Assembly: GCF_001699815.1 (NCBI RefSeq)
Contig: NZ_MCGB01000113.1
Coordinates: forward strand, 89,794-153,793
Length of the DNA: 64,000 nt
Direction: 5' to 3'
Source: Ralstonia pickettii
GTDB lineage: Bacteria; Pseudomonadota; Gammaproteobacteria; Burkholderiales; Burkholderiaceae
Shown here: positions 18,996 to 28,127 of the stretch, one piece after another
How the letters are laid out: the number at the start of each line of letters is the position of its first letter
Position numbering within the stretch: the stretch's first letter is position 1
Notes under the pieces: generated by a model
Told to the model about the DNA's origin: nothing
The model's input: the letters and a program-made list of their open reading frames with translations, nothing else
The model's database searches: none
Position numbers and translations under genes: made by a program

Positions 18996-19933
18996 GCGAT
19001 TAGCGGAAAGCCCGTGTCAAACGTGGTAGCCACCTCCAGCCGCTGTTTGAGCAGGCCCACCTTCACGTAGAAATCGGCCGTGCGCTGCTGCTCCGCAATG
19101 AGCTGCGGATCGATGGCGCGCCACACAGTCTGCCGCCGCGCAAACTGCAGCCGCGCGGCCTCCGGCGCAATGCCGATGATGCGGGCCAGCGTGGCTGAAA
19201 AGCTATCGACATGCTGATACGACCACACCTGCGCGCGTACCACGCGCTGCAGGAAATCGCGCAGCGCGTCGCGCTTGGCCGCCAGGGCCGCGTCGGTCGC
19301 CGCCAGGTAGCTGAGGCCCGACCACAACCCGCGTCCGTTGACCAGCACGCGCGCATGCTTGGCCGTTTCGGCCATCGCGGTGTAAGGCTCCCACGTTGAC
19401 CACGCATCGATCGAACCGTTGACCAGCGCAAGCTTGGCATCCGCAGGCGGCAGAAAACGGAAGTTGGCGTCGTCCGGGCCCAGCCCTGCAGATTCCAACG
19501 CCTTGAGCGCCACGAAGTGCCCGATCGACCCGCGGTTTGTGCCGATCGACTTGCCTTTCAGATCCGCGGCGGTCTTCAGCGGAGAATCCGGCCGCACCAG
19601 CACCGCCGTGCCGTATGGGTCGGATCGGTTGGCGCCGATCAGCTTGATGCGCGTACCCGCCGCCAAGGCAAAGATGGCTGGCGCATCCCCAATGGGGCCC
19701 AAGTCGACGGCGCCTGCATTGAGCGCTTCGGCCAGCGGTGCGGCCGCCGGAAATTCGGTCCATTGGATGTCGTACGGCACGCCTTTGAGCGCGTCGGCGG
19801 CTTCGAGCAGCGCGCGCAGTCCGCCCTTCTGGTCGCCGGCCTTGAGCACGAGGCGGGGTTGCGCGATGGACAAGGCAGGCGCGGCAGCGAGTGCCAGCGT
19901 GGATTGCAGAAAACGTCGTCGATGTTGCGGCAT
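18992..19933 (-). CDS. ABC transporter substrate-binding protein, sulfonate type (SsuA-like)
   Basis: A 313-residue periplasmic binding protein of the SsuA/TauA/NrtA family. It has an N-terminal export signal with an Arg run (HRRRFLQSTLALAAAPALSIA) and typical segments DLGPIGDAPAIFALAAGTRIKLIGA and LKGKSIGTNRGSIGHFVALKAL. It probably binds an alkanesulfonate or a related sulfur compound for the SsuBC-like transporter encoded upstream. It is the last gene of the minus-strand cluster. A second binding protein (23004-24011) lies at the other end of the transporter genes. Confidence 0.85.
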   Translation of the reverse strand: MPQHRRRFLQSTLALAAAPALSIAQPRLVLKAGDQKGGLRALLEAADALKGVPYDIQWTEFPAAAPLAEALNAGAVDLGPIGDAPAIFALAAGTRIKLIGANRSDPYGTAVLVRPDSPLKTAADLKGKSIGTNRGSIGHFVALKALESAGLGPDDANFRFLPPADAKLALVNGSIDAWSTWEPYTAMAETAKHARVLVNGRGLWSGLSYLAATDAALAAKRDALRDFLQRVVRAQVWSYQHVDSFSATLARIIGIAPEAARLQFARRQTVWRAIDPQLIAEQQRTADFYVKVGLLKQRLEVATTFDTGFPLIA

Positions 19934-19958
19934 GGTGATGGAGCGATGCGGTCGAGGG

Positions 19959-21125
19959 TCAGTGGATGAAGCCGCCTTTCACATAGCGCACGGGTTCGGC
20001 GTCCATGCGGGCGATCAAGGAATCGAGGCCGCTCGTGCTGCGGGCGGTCCCGCGTGCGGCCGAAGTGCAGAGGAAATCGGCATCGGACCACGTGGTGCCC
20101 GGTGCGCCGCGTGCGCGCAACCAGCCGTTGCGGTCGGCCAGCAACTGCGTGCCGGAGAACGCTTGCGGCGCAGCACCGGCGATGGCGGCGAAGACGCTCC
20201 AGGCGTCGGCGCCTGTCGCCACGCAACGCGCCTGGAACGCGCGCGTTGGCGGTGGCAACCTGCCATCCGGCGTGATCAGCAATGTCTGGAAACGCGGATC
20301 TTCCAGCGGGATGTCGGTGCTCGATGCCGCATCCACCGCCACCACGCGCACGCGTTGGCCGTTGCGCCACGTCGCCAGGGATTGCGGCAGCGCATCGCCG
20401 CAGCGCACGGACAACGCGGGCAGCGCCACCGGCAGCGGCCAGCCGCCGGCGCGCACGCCGCCACGCGCGGCCAGCACCTTCATGGCGTCGAGTACCGCCC
20501 AGATATCGGCATCGCTCAGTCGACCGGCAAATGCAGGCATGGTGGACGCACCTTGCGTGTCCTGCATGCCGTGGGCGATGTGCCAGAACAGCTCGCCATC
20601 GGCATGACGGCCAAGCAATGGGCCGACCACCGTGGGTGGCCAGCGCGTAAGCGTGGCGGCCAAGGGGCCTTCGCCCCGGCCGTCTGCGCCGTGGCAGCTT
20701 GCGCACGCGGCGTTGTAGATGCGCGTGCCCTGCGTGATGGACGCCACCGAAAAAGCCGTTGGGCTCACATGGAAACTCGTCGGCACGGCGGGCGCCACCA
20801 CAACCGCCGAGGGCCACGGCGCCACCACAAGCAGGCCCGCCGCAACACCGGATGACACCGGCCGCCACCGCCTCACGAGCACGGCGATCACGACGGCCAG
20901 CAACGCCAGCATCAAGGCAATCAGCGTCAGGCCAAGCTGCTGCGCTTGCCCAAGGTCGATCAACAGGGTTTCGCCCGCGATGCGCACGTCCCACGGCCAT
21001 GCCGGCTGCCCGTGTGCCTCGCCGGTCAGCCCAAGCGTGTGCATCAGCACCAGCACGCCGTGCTGCGCCCATTGCAGAAAGCCAAGCAACGCGTTGAGCC
21101 AGACCGTCGCTTCCGGTCCGCTCAT
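19959..21125 (-). CDS. Membrane-anchored cytochrome c with redoxin-like C-terminal domain
   Basis: A 388-residue protein with about two membrane segments (near residues 62-85 and 92-112). A cytochrome c domain follows with one heme site, CASCH, near 140, and the likely Met ligand in ASTMPAFAG near 195. The C-terminal 150 residues (from about VRCGDALPQ) resemble a thioredoxin or SCO-like fold by strand pattern (RVRVVAVDA, FQTLLITPDG, GTQLLADRNGWLRA) but without a CxxC. It lies between an SsuA-like and an SsuB-like gene, 14 bp from the latter, an unusual place for a cytochrome. It could pass electrons during sulfur-compound metabolism. The heme site is certain; the role is unknown. Confidence 0.7.
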   Translation of the reverse strand: MSGPEATVWLNALLGFLQWAQHGVLVLMHTLGLTGEAHGQPAWPWDVRIAGETLLIDLGQAQQLGLTLIALMLALLAVVIAVLVRRWRPVSSGVAAGLLVVAPWPSAVVVAPAVPTSFHVSPTAFSVASITQGTRIYNAACASCHGADGRGEGPLAATLTRWPPTVVGPLLGRHADGELFWHIAHGMQDTQGASTMPAFAGRLSDADIWAVLDAMKVLAARGGVRAGGWPLPVALPALSVRCGDALPQSLATWRNGQRVRVVAVDAASSTDIPLEDPRFQTLLITPDGRLPPPTRAFQARCVATGADAWSVFAAIAGAAPQAFSGTQLLADRNGWLRARGAPGTTWSDADFLCTSAARGTARSTSGLDSLIARMDAEPVRYVKGGFIH

Positions 21126-21139
21126 GATGATGCCGCCAT

Positions 21140-21937
21140 CTACCAGGTCTCGCCGAGGCCGAGATGACCCAGCGCCTCGTGCCGCAACGCGCTCAAGCGC
21201 GGGTCGCCGCGATGGCGTGGGTAAGGCAGATCCACCGTCAGTTCCGCCGTGATGCGCGCCGGGCGCGGGCTGAAGATGACCACACGCTGCGCCAGGAACA
21301 ACGCCTCCTCCACATCGTGCGTCACCAGCACGGTCGAGAAGCGCGCGCGTTGCCACAGCGTCACCAGCTCGCTCTGCATGGCCAGCCGCGTGAGTGAATC
21401 CAGCTTGCCCAGCGGTTCGTCCAGCACCAGCAACTGCGGATCGTTGACCAGCGCACGCGCCAGCGCCACGCGTTGCGCCATGCCGCCCGAGAGCTCATGC
21501 GGAAACGCCCGATGAAAGCCGCCCAGGCCCACGCGCTCCAGAGCATCGTCCACGCGGTCACGCTCTGCGTTGAGCACACCGCGCGCTTGCAGGCCCAGCG
21601 CGACGTTGTCCCACACGCGCCGCCATGGGTAGAGCGTCGGGTCCTGGAAGACGACCACACGCGACGGGTCCGGCGCGTCGATGGGGGCATCGTCCTGCAG
21701 GATGCGGCCGCGCGTGGGCGGCTCCAGCCCCGCAATCAGGCGCAGCAGCGTGGACTTGCCGCAACCGCTTGGCCCGAGCAGCGCAACGAACTCACCCGGC
21801 TGTATGGTCAGGCTCACACCGTCGAGCACCTGCAGCGGATTGGCGCGGCTGCCAAACCAGTGGCTGACGCCCTGCACGTCGATACGCGCCCCGACAGTGG
21901 CCGCAGGCGGCGCCTCGCGTTCCAGCACGGCTACCAT
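21140..21937 (-). CDS. ssuB: ABC transporter ATP-binding protein, sulfonate type (SsuB-like)
   Basis: A 265-residue ABC ATPase with Walker A GPSGCGKST near 57, the Q-loop in VVFQDPTLYPWR near 97, the signature LSGGMAQRVALARAL near 150 and Walker B LLVLDEPLGKLD near 170. The SsuB/TauB/NrtD type is clear from the Q-loop and C-terminus. It energises import through the permease gene it overlaps (7 bp). The substrate is probably a sulfonate or other organosulfur compound, judging from the neighbouring monooxygenase. Confidence 0.88.
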   Translation of the reverse strand: MVAVLEREAPPAATVGARIDVQGVSHWFGSRANPLQVLDGVSLTIQPGEFVALLGPSGCGKSTLLRLIAGLEPPTRGRILQDDAPIDAPDPSRVVVFQDPTLYPWRRVWDNVALGLQARGVLNAERDRVDDALERVGLGGFHRAFPHELSGGMAQRVALARALVNDPQLLVLDEPLGKLDSLTRLAMQSELVTLWQRARFSTVLVTHDVEEALFLAQRVVIFSPRPARITAELTVDLPYPRHRGDPRLSALRHEALGHLGLGETW

Positions 21938-22968
21938 TTCAGCGTCCCCTTCTGCCAGACCAGCGCGCGGTCACGCACCTTGAAGAGCAGCGTGATGATG
22001 CTGGAGAACAGCAGCGCCATGACGATCAGCGCGGCATACATGTTGACGTACGATGCCCAGCCTTGCGCCCAGGTCAGGTACCAGCCGAGGCCCGACTTCA
22101 CGCCCATCATCTCCGCCGTCACCAGCACCGTGAACGAAGCGCCCAGCCCCATGAACAGCCCCACGAACACCTGCGGCAGGGCTGCCGGAATCGCCACACG
22201 CAGCACCAGGAATGCGTTGGATGCGCCCAGCGTGCGGGCAACGTCGTAGTAGCTTTTGCTCACGCCCGCCACGCCGGACCACGTGAGCACCGCCACGGGA
22301 AAGCCGGCTGCCAAGGCGATCAGGAAAGCCGCCGCCGAATAGCTCGACGGGAAGAAGTAGAACGTGATCGGCAACAGCGCCGTCGCCGGCAACGGCCCGA
22401 GAATGCGCAGCACCGGATGCACCCAGTAACCCACTGCGCGCGACCAGCCGATCGACACGCCCACCAGAAAGCCCGTCAACGCACCAAGCAGATAGCCGAT
22501 GCCGAGCAGCTTGAGCGTATTCAGCACGCTGTCGCCCAGACGCGGCCAGTCTTCCGAATAGACCTCGATCAATGCCTGCGGCGGCGCAAAGAACGGTGTG
22601 GGCAATGCACCGGACTTGGCGGTCAGCACCTCCCACAACGCCAGCACCGCAGGCACGGCGATCAGCCATGGCCCGGCCGGTTGCAGCGCTTCCTGCACGG
22701 GCCGCAACGGGGACACATGGCCCGCCGCCAACGCCATCACGAACAGCGCAATGCCAACGATCAACGCGGTAACGCCCAACTCCACCGTGAATGCCCAGTC
22801 GCTGAAACCGACCACGTGATTGGGCCAGCGCCACGTCAGCAAGCCGAAGGCGGCCCAGGCCAATGCGGCCACGGCGCCGGTGCGCCATGCGCCTCCGCGC
22901 TCGACGGCATCGGCAAATGGGTTGGAGAGCGCGGCAGACGCCTCCAGTGTTTGCGGGATGGTGCTCAT
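21931..22968 (-). CDS. ssuC: ABC transporter permease, sulfonate type (SsuC-like), with N-terminal extension
   Basis: A 345-residue inner-membrane permease of the SsuC/TauC family with about eight hydrophobic segments. The coupling-loop EAA-like motif is DVARTLGASNAFLVLRVAIPAALP near 250. It is longer than the typical 250-270 residues. The N-terminal 80 residues carry two extra membrane helices (ALAWAAFGLLTW, VTALIVGIALFVMALA). The gene overlaps ssuB by 7 bp, so the two are translated together. Confidence 0.87.
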   Translation of the reverse strand: MSTIPQTLEASAALSNPFADAVERGGAWRTGAVAALAWAAFGLLTWRWPNHVVGFSDWAFTVELGVTALIVGIALFVMALAAGHVSPLRPVQEALQPAGPWLIAVPAVLALWEVLTAKSGALPTPFFAPPQALIEVYSEDWPRLGDSVLNTLKLLGIGYLLGALTGFLVGVSIGWSRAVGYWVHPVLRILGPLPATALLPITFYFFPSSYSAAAFLIALAAGFPVAVLTWSGVAGVSKSYYDVARTLGASNAFLVLRVAIPAALPQVFVGLFMGLGASFTVLVTAEMMGVKSGLGWYLTWAQGWASYVNMYAALIVMALLFSSIITLLFKVRDRALVWQKGTLKW

Positions 22969-23003
22969 GTCGATGTGTTCCTCATGTGCTCACACGCCGT
23001 GCG

Positions 23004-24011
23004 TCAGGCCAGCACATTCACGTACACGTGCTGCGCCAGGCGCTGCGGATCGGTGGTCTTCTTGATGACGCCGATGCGGCGGAAGTCTTCCGCGTAGAAG
23101 GCGATCTCGTCGCGCAGGTCGACGCCGGTCGGGTGATGCGTGTACGTGAGCGTGGCGTAGAGCTTGCGCAAGTCGTCCAGCGCCACCTTGGGCGAATACT
23201 TGGCAAACACCTTGGCCGCCTCATTCGGGTTTTCGTTGACGAAATCCGTGGCTTGCACAATCGAACGCGCCAGTGCGGATGCCGTCGGGCGGTCATTGCG
23301 GACCAGCTCGCCGCGTGCGCCGATCACGCAGCAGACCTTGCGTGCGTATTCACCGGAGAGGTTCGTGGCCAGCTCCACGTAGGCGCCGTTCGTGCGCTTC
23401 TCCAGCAGGAAAAGGTTGGGGTCGCCGTCGGCAATCGCCTGGATCTCGCCTTTGTCCACCGCCACGCCCAGCAGGTCGGCCGGGTACTGGCGCCACGTGA
23501 CGTCCTTGTCCGGGTCAATGCCGTTCTTGGCCAGCAGGATGGTGAAGAAGTGCTTGCCCGGGGCAGCAAGATCGCTCACGCCTACGGTTTTTCCCTTGAG
23601 CGCCGCCAGGCTGGTGACGCCTGCCGCCTTGGAACCCACAAGCCGCACACAGCCGCCATGCGAGCTGCCGATGATCTTCACGTCGAAGCCCGCTTCCAGC
23701 GGCTTGAGCCAGCGGTGAATCATGCCCACTGCGGCATCTGCCTTGCCGGTGGCGATCGATTCGAGCAGTTGATCGGTCGAGCCGCTGTAGTTGATCAGAT
23801 CGACGTGCAGTCCGTTCTTTTCGAAGAAGCCGCGTTCCTGCGCCACCACGATGGGCGTCAGGCAAAACGCGTTCTGGTTCCAAGCAAACGTCAGCTTGCG
23901 CTGTTGCGAGTAGGCCTTGCGGCCCAGGATCAATGCCGGTGCAGCCAGCGCCGTGGCGGCCGCTGCGTGCAATATCTTGCGGCGCGAGATGCCCGCGGTC
24001 TCTTCGCTCAT
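23004..24011 (-). CDS. ABC transporter substrate-binding protein, second copy (Tat signal)
   Basis: The 335-residue product starts with a twin-arginine signal (SRRKILHAAAATALAAPALILG, about 8-33). The mature part is an SsuA/NrtA-like binding protein, with FAWNQNAFCLTPIVVAQERGFFEKNGLHVDL near 42 and VGVSDLAAPGKHFF near 140. I chose the ATG at 24011 because the region upstream only mirrors the aldolase gene. It is only distantly similar to the binding protein at 18992-19933, so the single ATPase and permease may serve two ligands. Confidence 0.85.
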   Translation of the reverse strand: MSEETAGISRRKILHAAAATALAAPALILGRKAYSQQRKLTFAWNQNAFCLTPIVVAQERGFFEKNGLHVDLINYSGSTDQLLESIATGKADAAVGMIHRWLKPLEAGFDVKIIGSSHGGCVRLVGSKAAGVTSLAALKGKTVGVSDLAAPGKHFFTILLAKNGIDPDKDVTWRQYPADLLGVAVDKGEIQAIADGDPNLFLLEKRTNGAYVELATNLSGEYARKVCCVIGARGELVRNDRPTASALARSIVQATDFVNENPNEAAKVFAKYSPKVALDDLRKLYATLTYTHHPTGVDLRDEIAFYAEDFRRIGVIKKTTDPQRLAQHVYVNVLA

Positions 24012-24060
24012 TGAATGCTCCCCGTGATGATGTGTTCGATCTGTTCTGTCAGGCGACGGC

Positions 24061-24900
24061 TTAATCGAGCACGTCCGGCTCGGCCGCGACCAGGCCGGCG
24101 TAAAGGCTTTCGAACGCGTGCAGCGCACCCTCCTGGCCGCCCACCTGGCTGTGGGTGTGGCGCGCGGTGGCGGCATCGATGGGCTGCGGCGTGCCCGCGG
24201 CTTCGGCAAGCAGTTGCGTGTGGGCAGCGTTGTCCAGCGCGATGTACCACCACGCTGCGGCTTCCAACGTCGGGCCTGCCGTGAGGATGCCGTGGTTCTT
24301 CAGGATCACGCCCTTGTGCGTGCCGCCGTCGGGCTTGGTGAGGGCATGCGCAATGCGCTCGCCTTCGCTGGAATCGACCACCATGCCGGTGAAGTCGTCG
24401 AACAGCGCATGGTCTTCATAGAACGAGCATGCATCCTGCGTGAGCGGATCCAGCGGCCGGCCCAGGGTCGACCACGCCTTGCCGTAGGTCGAATGGGTGT
24501 GCGCCGCAGCCACGATGTGCGGATGCGCTTCGTGAATCGCCGCATGAATCGCAAACGCCGCCTTGTTCAGCGGCCGGTTGCCGATGACGGTCTCGCCACG
24601 CGCGTTCACGAGCAGCAGGTCCGTCACCTTGATGCGCGAGAAATGCACCCCCAGCGGGTTGACCCAGAAGTGGTCCGTCAACTCCGGGTCGCGCGCGGTG
24701 ATGTGGCCCGCCAGCCCGAGGTCAAAGCCGTGCCGCGCAAACAGGCGGAACGCCCCCGCAAGCCGCTCCTGCCGATGGCGCCGCTCGGCCTCGAGCGTGG
24801 GGCGCGTGGCGGGCGGATCAAACCAGAATTTCTGCTGCGGCGTGCTGTTCAGCTTGAGCGTGGACGATGCGGGGCGCTCGATAGAGAAGACTGCGCTCAT
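24061..24900 (-). CDS. Class II aldolase/adducin family protein
   Basis: A 279-residue protein of the zinc-dependent aldolase/adducin fold. It has the expected histidines in AAAHTHSTYGKAWSTLG near 136 and in ILKNHGILTAG near 208, and the acidic residue in the ARHGFDLGLAGHITARDP region near 60. Members split phosphosugars such as fuculose phosphate, or act as decarboxylases or epimerases. The substrate here is unknown. Its place between an SsuD-like monooxygenase (9-bp gap) and a sulfonate-type binding protein suggests work on the desulfonated carbon skeleton. That is inference. Confidence 0.85.
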   Translation of the reverse strand: MSAVFSIERPASSTLKLNSTPQQKFWFDPPATRPTLEAERRHRQERLAGAFRLFARHGFDLGLAGHITARDPELTDHFWVNPLGVHFSRIKVTDLLLVNARGETVIGNRPLNKAAFAIHAAIHEAHPHIVAAAHTHSTYGKAWSTLGRPLDPLTQDACSFYEDHALFDDFTGMVVDSSEGERIAHALTKPDGGTHKGVILKNHGILTAGPTLEAAAWWYIALDNAAHTQLLAEAAGTPQPIDAATARHTHSQVGGQEGALHAFESLYAGLVAAEPDVLD

Positions 24901-24909
24901 GCCCGTGCC

Positions 24910-26001
24910 TCACGCGGCCTTGCGCTGCGCTTCACGCTGCGCCACCAGCTCGCGCACGCGCGGGATGAGCGTGCGACCGTAATCCACCACGTCTTCCAGC
25001 GGATCAAAACCGCGGATCAGGAAGGTGGTGACGCCCAGGTCGTAGTAGTCGAGCAGCGCATCGGCCACTTGCTCCGGCGTGCCGACCAGCGAGGTGGAAT
25101 TGGAACGTCCACCAGTTTCCTTGGCGATGGCCGTCCACAAACGTTTGTCGACGCGCTCGCCTTGTTCGGCTGCCGCGAGCAGGCGGCGTGCGCCCTCGCT
25201 CTGTTGCGGGCCGCCTCGGCTGTAGCCCTGCTGCACACGCAGCGCGCGCGTCCGCTCAAGGATGTTCTCTGCCCGTGCCCAGGCGGCGTCTTCCGTTTCC
25301 GCCAGGATCGGGCGGAACGACACAGAAAACCGGATGCTGCGCCCGTGCTTGGCGGCTTCGGCCCGCACGCGCGTTGTCAGATCGCGCACCTGGTCGAGCG
25401 ATTCACCCCACAGCGCATACACGTCGGCATGCTTGCCGGCCACCTCGACGGCCACGTCCGAAGCACCACCGAAGTAGATCGGCACATGGGGCTTCTGCGC
25501 GGGCTTCACCTCGGAGAAGCCTTGCTCGAAGCGATAGAACGTGCCCTCGTGGTCGAACGGCTTCGACTCTGTCCAGATGCGCCGCAGGATGCCCAGGTAT
25601 TCGTCCGTGCGTGCATAGCGCTGGTCGTGGTCGAGATAGTCGCCATCACGCCGTTGCTCGCTGTCGGAACCGCCCGAGATGAAGTGCACGCCCAGGCGGC
25701 CACCGGTGAACTGGTCCAGCGTGGCAATCTGGCGCGCGGCCAGCGTCGGATTGGTAAACCCGGGCCGGTGCGCAAGCATGAAGTGAATGCGCTCCGTCAA
25801 CGCGGCTGCATATGAGATCGTGAGCGTGGCCGACGGCCCCGTCGAATGGTGCGGCACGAGGATGCGATCAAAGCCGGCCTGTTCGTGCGCCTGTGCAAAG
25901 GCACGTACGTAATCGCGGTCGATCACCGGCCCGTTCGGATCGGGCGGGTGAATTTCAGACTGCTTCTGGCTCTGGATCATGCCGATGAAATCGACGCTCA
26001 T
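24910..26001 (-). CDS. ssuD: FMNH2-dependent alkanesulfonate-type monooxygenase (LLM family, SsuD-like)
   Basis: A 363-residue TIM-barrel flavin monooxygenase of the luciferase-like family. SsuD features include QSQKQSEIH after the first strand, the active-site segment LVPHHSTGPSATLTISYAAALTERI, the phosphate-binding HFISGGSDSEQRRDGD near 145, and GGASDVAVEVAGKHADVYALWGE near 205. SsuD cleaves alkanesulfonates to aldehyde and sulfite using reduced flavin. No flavin reductase (ssuE) is visible nearby. I took the ATG at 26001 (MSVDFIGMI) with GGAG five bases upstream, rather than the in-frame ATG at 26043. It is the first gene of the minus-strand cluster and is divergent from the acyl-CoA dehydrogenase-like gene. 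Confidence 0.88.
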   Translation of the reverse strand: MSVDFIGMIQSQKQSEIHPPDPNGPVIDRDYVRAFAQAHEQAGFDRILVPHHSTGPSATLTISYAAALTERIHFMLAHRPGFTNPTLAARQIATLDQFTGGRLGVHFISGGSDSEQRRDGDYLDHDQRYARTDEYLGILRRIWTESKPFDHEGTFYRFEQGFSEVKPAQKPHVPIYFGGASDVAVEVAGKHADVYALWGESLDQVRDLTTRVRAEAAKHGRSIRFSVSFRPILAETEDAAWARAENILERTRALRVQQGYSRGGPQQSEGARRLLAAAEQGERVDKRLWTAIAKETGGRSNSTSLVGTPEQVADALLDYYDLGVTTFLIRGFDPLEDVVDYGRTLIPRVRELVAQREAQRKAA

Positions 26002-26198
26002 GCTGGCTCCGTTCCGCATATCGTTAGAAGACTTGCGAGGCATTGCGCCCCGCCATGAATGCGAATGAAGTTACGTCACCACCCGCATTGCACTAACGAA
26101 TAATTTCAACGCTGCATATACGGCATAGGTCGTTCGTGGCGCCTGGCAACCCGGATACGCTGTGCGCCAATGCCACTTGCTTCGCACATTGCATCGCC

Positions 26199-27407
26199 AT
26201 GTCGCCTGCTCCCTTGCATCGCCTGCCAACGCCGCCCGACCGGCTTGCCGAAGCGCTGGCCACCATTGCTCCGCAGCTGGCCGCGTCAGCCGCAGAGCAT
26301 GATCTGCAGGGCAACTTCCCGCACGACAACTTCGCGCTGCTGCACGCCTCGGGCCTGATTGCACAGGTCATCCCGCAAACGCATGGCGGTGGCGGCGCCG
26401 GCCTGCAGACGGCACGCCAGATCATTGCGTCCATCGCGCATGCCGATGCAGCCACTGCGCTTGTGCTGACGATGACGTACCTGCAGCACCGCGCCATCGC
26501 ACGTGCCGATACGCGCTGGCCCGCGCATGTTCGGCAACAGGTGTTTGCGACTGCGCTGAATGAAGGCGCGCTCATCAACGCGCTGCGCGTGGAGCCGGAC
26601 CTCGGCACGCCCGCACGCGGCGGTTTGCCCGCCACAGTGGCAACGCGTGTCGGCAATCGCTGGCGCATCCGGGGCCGCAAGCTCTACAGCACCGGCAGCC
26701 CTGCCCTGCGCTGGCTATCCGTGTGGGGCCGCACCGATGAAGCCGAGCCGCGCGTGGGGATTTTTCTCGTGCCGCGTCCGTTGCCGGAAACACCGGGTAT
26801 CCGCATCGAAGAAACCTGGAACCACCTCGGCTTGCGTGCCTCGGGCAGCCACGACGTCATCCTCGAAGATGTGGAGATTCCGCTCGACCACGCCGTCGAT
26901 ATCCGCCCTGCTTCGGAATGGGCAGCGCACAGTGCCGCGCAAGCCGACACGGGCGCGCAACTCGACCAGCAAGCATGGATGAACGTGCTGCTCGGCAGCC
27001 TGTACGACGCCGTGGCGCAGGCCGCGCGCGACTGGCTCATCCAGTTTCTGAACACGCGGGCACCGGCCAACCTGGGCGGGCCGCTGGCCACGCTGCCGCG
27101 CATGCAGGAAGTGGTGGGCGAGGTTGCCGCCGCGCTGCAAACCAACCGCGTGCTGCTCGATCATGCAGCCGAAGCCGCCGATGCGGGCGCGCCGCTTTCC
27201 ATCACCGACAGCGGGCTGCTCAAGTACACCGTCACCGCCAACGCGATCCGCGCCGTGGAGTTGGCGCTGCAGCTGTCCGGCAATCACGGCCTGTCGCGCC
27301 GCAACCCGCTCGAGCGCCATTATCGCGATGTGCTGTGCAGCCGCATTCACACGCCGCAGAACGACTCCATCCTGCTGGCAGCCGGCCGCACTGCGCTCGG
27401 GGTTTAG
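26199..27407 (+). CDS. Acyl-CoA dehydrogenase-like flavoprotein (SfnC/DszC type)
   Basis: About 402 residues with the acyl-CoA dehydrogenase fold. It has an all-helical N-terminus, a middle domain (WRIRGRKLYSTGSPALRWLSVWGRTDE near 168) and a C-terminal helical domain (SGNHGLSRRNPLERHYRDVLCSRIHTPQNDSILLAAGR). The late segment with RDVLCSRIHTPQND is typical of the sulfur-starvation SfnC-like and DszC-like monooxygenases rather than of beta-oxidation enzymes. The context of sulfonate uptake and cysteine dioxygenase supports an organosulfur role. The start is uncertain: a GTG at 26136 is an alternative, and neither has a clear ribosome binding site. Confidence 0.8.
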   Translation: MSPAPLHRLPTPPDRLAEALATIAPQLAASAAEHDLQGNFPHDNFALLHASGLIAQVIPQTHGGGGAGLQTARQIIASIAHADAATALVLTMTYLQHRAIARADTRWPAHVRQQVFATALNEGALINALRVEPDLGTPARGGLPATVATRVGNRWRIRGRKLYSTGSPALRWLSVWGRTDEAEPRVGIFLVPRPLPETPGIRIEETWNHLGLRASGSHDVILEDVEIPLDHAVDIRPASEWAAHSAAQADTGAQLDQQAWMNVLLGSLYDAVAQAARDWLIQFLNTRAPANLGGPLATLPRMQEVVGEVAAALQTNRVLLDHAAEAADAGAPLSITDSGLLKYTVTANAIRAVELALQLSGNHGLSRRNPLERHYRDVLCSRIHTPQNDSILLAAGRTALGV

Positions 27408-27467
27408 CTGGACGCCGCCAACCAAGTCCAGCAAGATGCCCAAAAATCCCACACCAGGAACCTGTCG

Positions 27468-28127
27468 ATGAGCACGCCTGCACTCGCCACCGTTTCCGCT
27501 GCTGCTTCCTCTGCGGCACCCGTACAAACACAGTCCATCGCGCCGCTGCGTGAGTTCGTGACGGCGCTGTCGCGCCTGCTGGATCAGCAACCGACCGAAG
27601 CCGAAATCCTCTCGCGCGCCGGTGCCCTGCTCGGTGCGCTCGTCGCCCGCGACGACTGGTTGCCCGCTGAATACTCGCAGCCGCACCCAGAGCACTTCCA
27701 GCAGTTCCTCCTGCATGCCGATTCCGGCGAGCGCTTTTCCATCGTCAGCTTTGTCTGGGGCCCGGGCCAGCGCACACCCATTCACGACCACACCACGTGG
27801 GGCCTGATCGGCATGCTGCGCGGCGCTGAATACTCGCAGCCGTTCAAGCTCGACGCGCAAGGCAAACCCCAACCCGACGGCCCGGCCATCCGCCTGGAGC
27901 CGGGCGCTGTAGAACACGTCTCGCCGCGCGTGGGGGACATCCACCGCGTGCACAACGCCTTTGACGATCGCACCTCGATCAGCATCCACGTCTACGGCGG
28001 CAACATCGGCGGCATCCACCGTTCCGTCTACACGGAAGACGGCGAGCGCAAGCCGTTCGTCTCCGGCTATTCGAATACCCATCTGCCCAATCTCTGGGAC
28101 CGTTCCAAGGACACGCCCGCATCATGA
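27468..28127 (+). CDS. Cysteine dioxygenase-family thiol dioxygenase
   Basis: A 219-residue cupin. Two iron-binding histidines lie in PIHDHTTWGLIGML (near 105 and 107) and a third in GDIHRVHNAFDD near 161, the three-His iron site of thiol dioxygenases. Family members oxidise cysteine to cysteine sulfinate or 3-mercaptopropionate to its sulfinate; the sequence seen here does not decide between them. It follows the flavoprotein gene by 60 bp, and its stop overlaps the rhodanese start (ATGA at 28124-28127), so translation is coupled. Confidence 0.88.
   Translation: MSTPALATVSAAASSAAPVQTQSIAPLREFVTALSRLLDQQPTEAEILSRAGALLGALVARDDWLPAEYSQPHPEHFQQFLLHADSGERFSIVSFVWGPGQRTPIHDHTTWGLIGMLRGAEYSQPFKLDAQGKPQPDGPAIRLEPGAVEHVSPRVGDIHRVHNAFDDRTSISIHVYGGNIGGIHRSVYTEDGERKPFVSGYSNTHLPNLWDRSKDTPAS

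Noticed and set aside
26071..26198. Possible CRISPR or tRNA in the AT-richer gap between the SsuD-like and flavoprotein genes
   Set aside because: No repeat spacing or cloverleaf could be built. It looks like an ordinary divergent promoter region.
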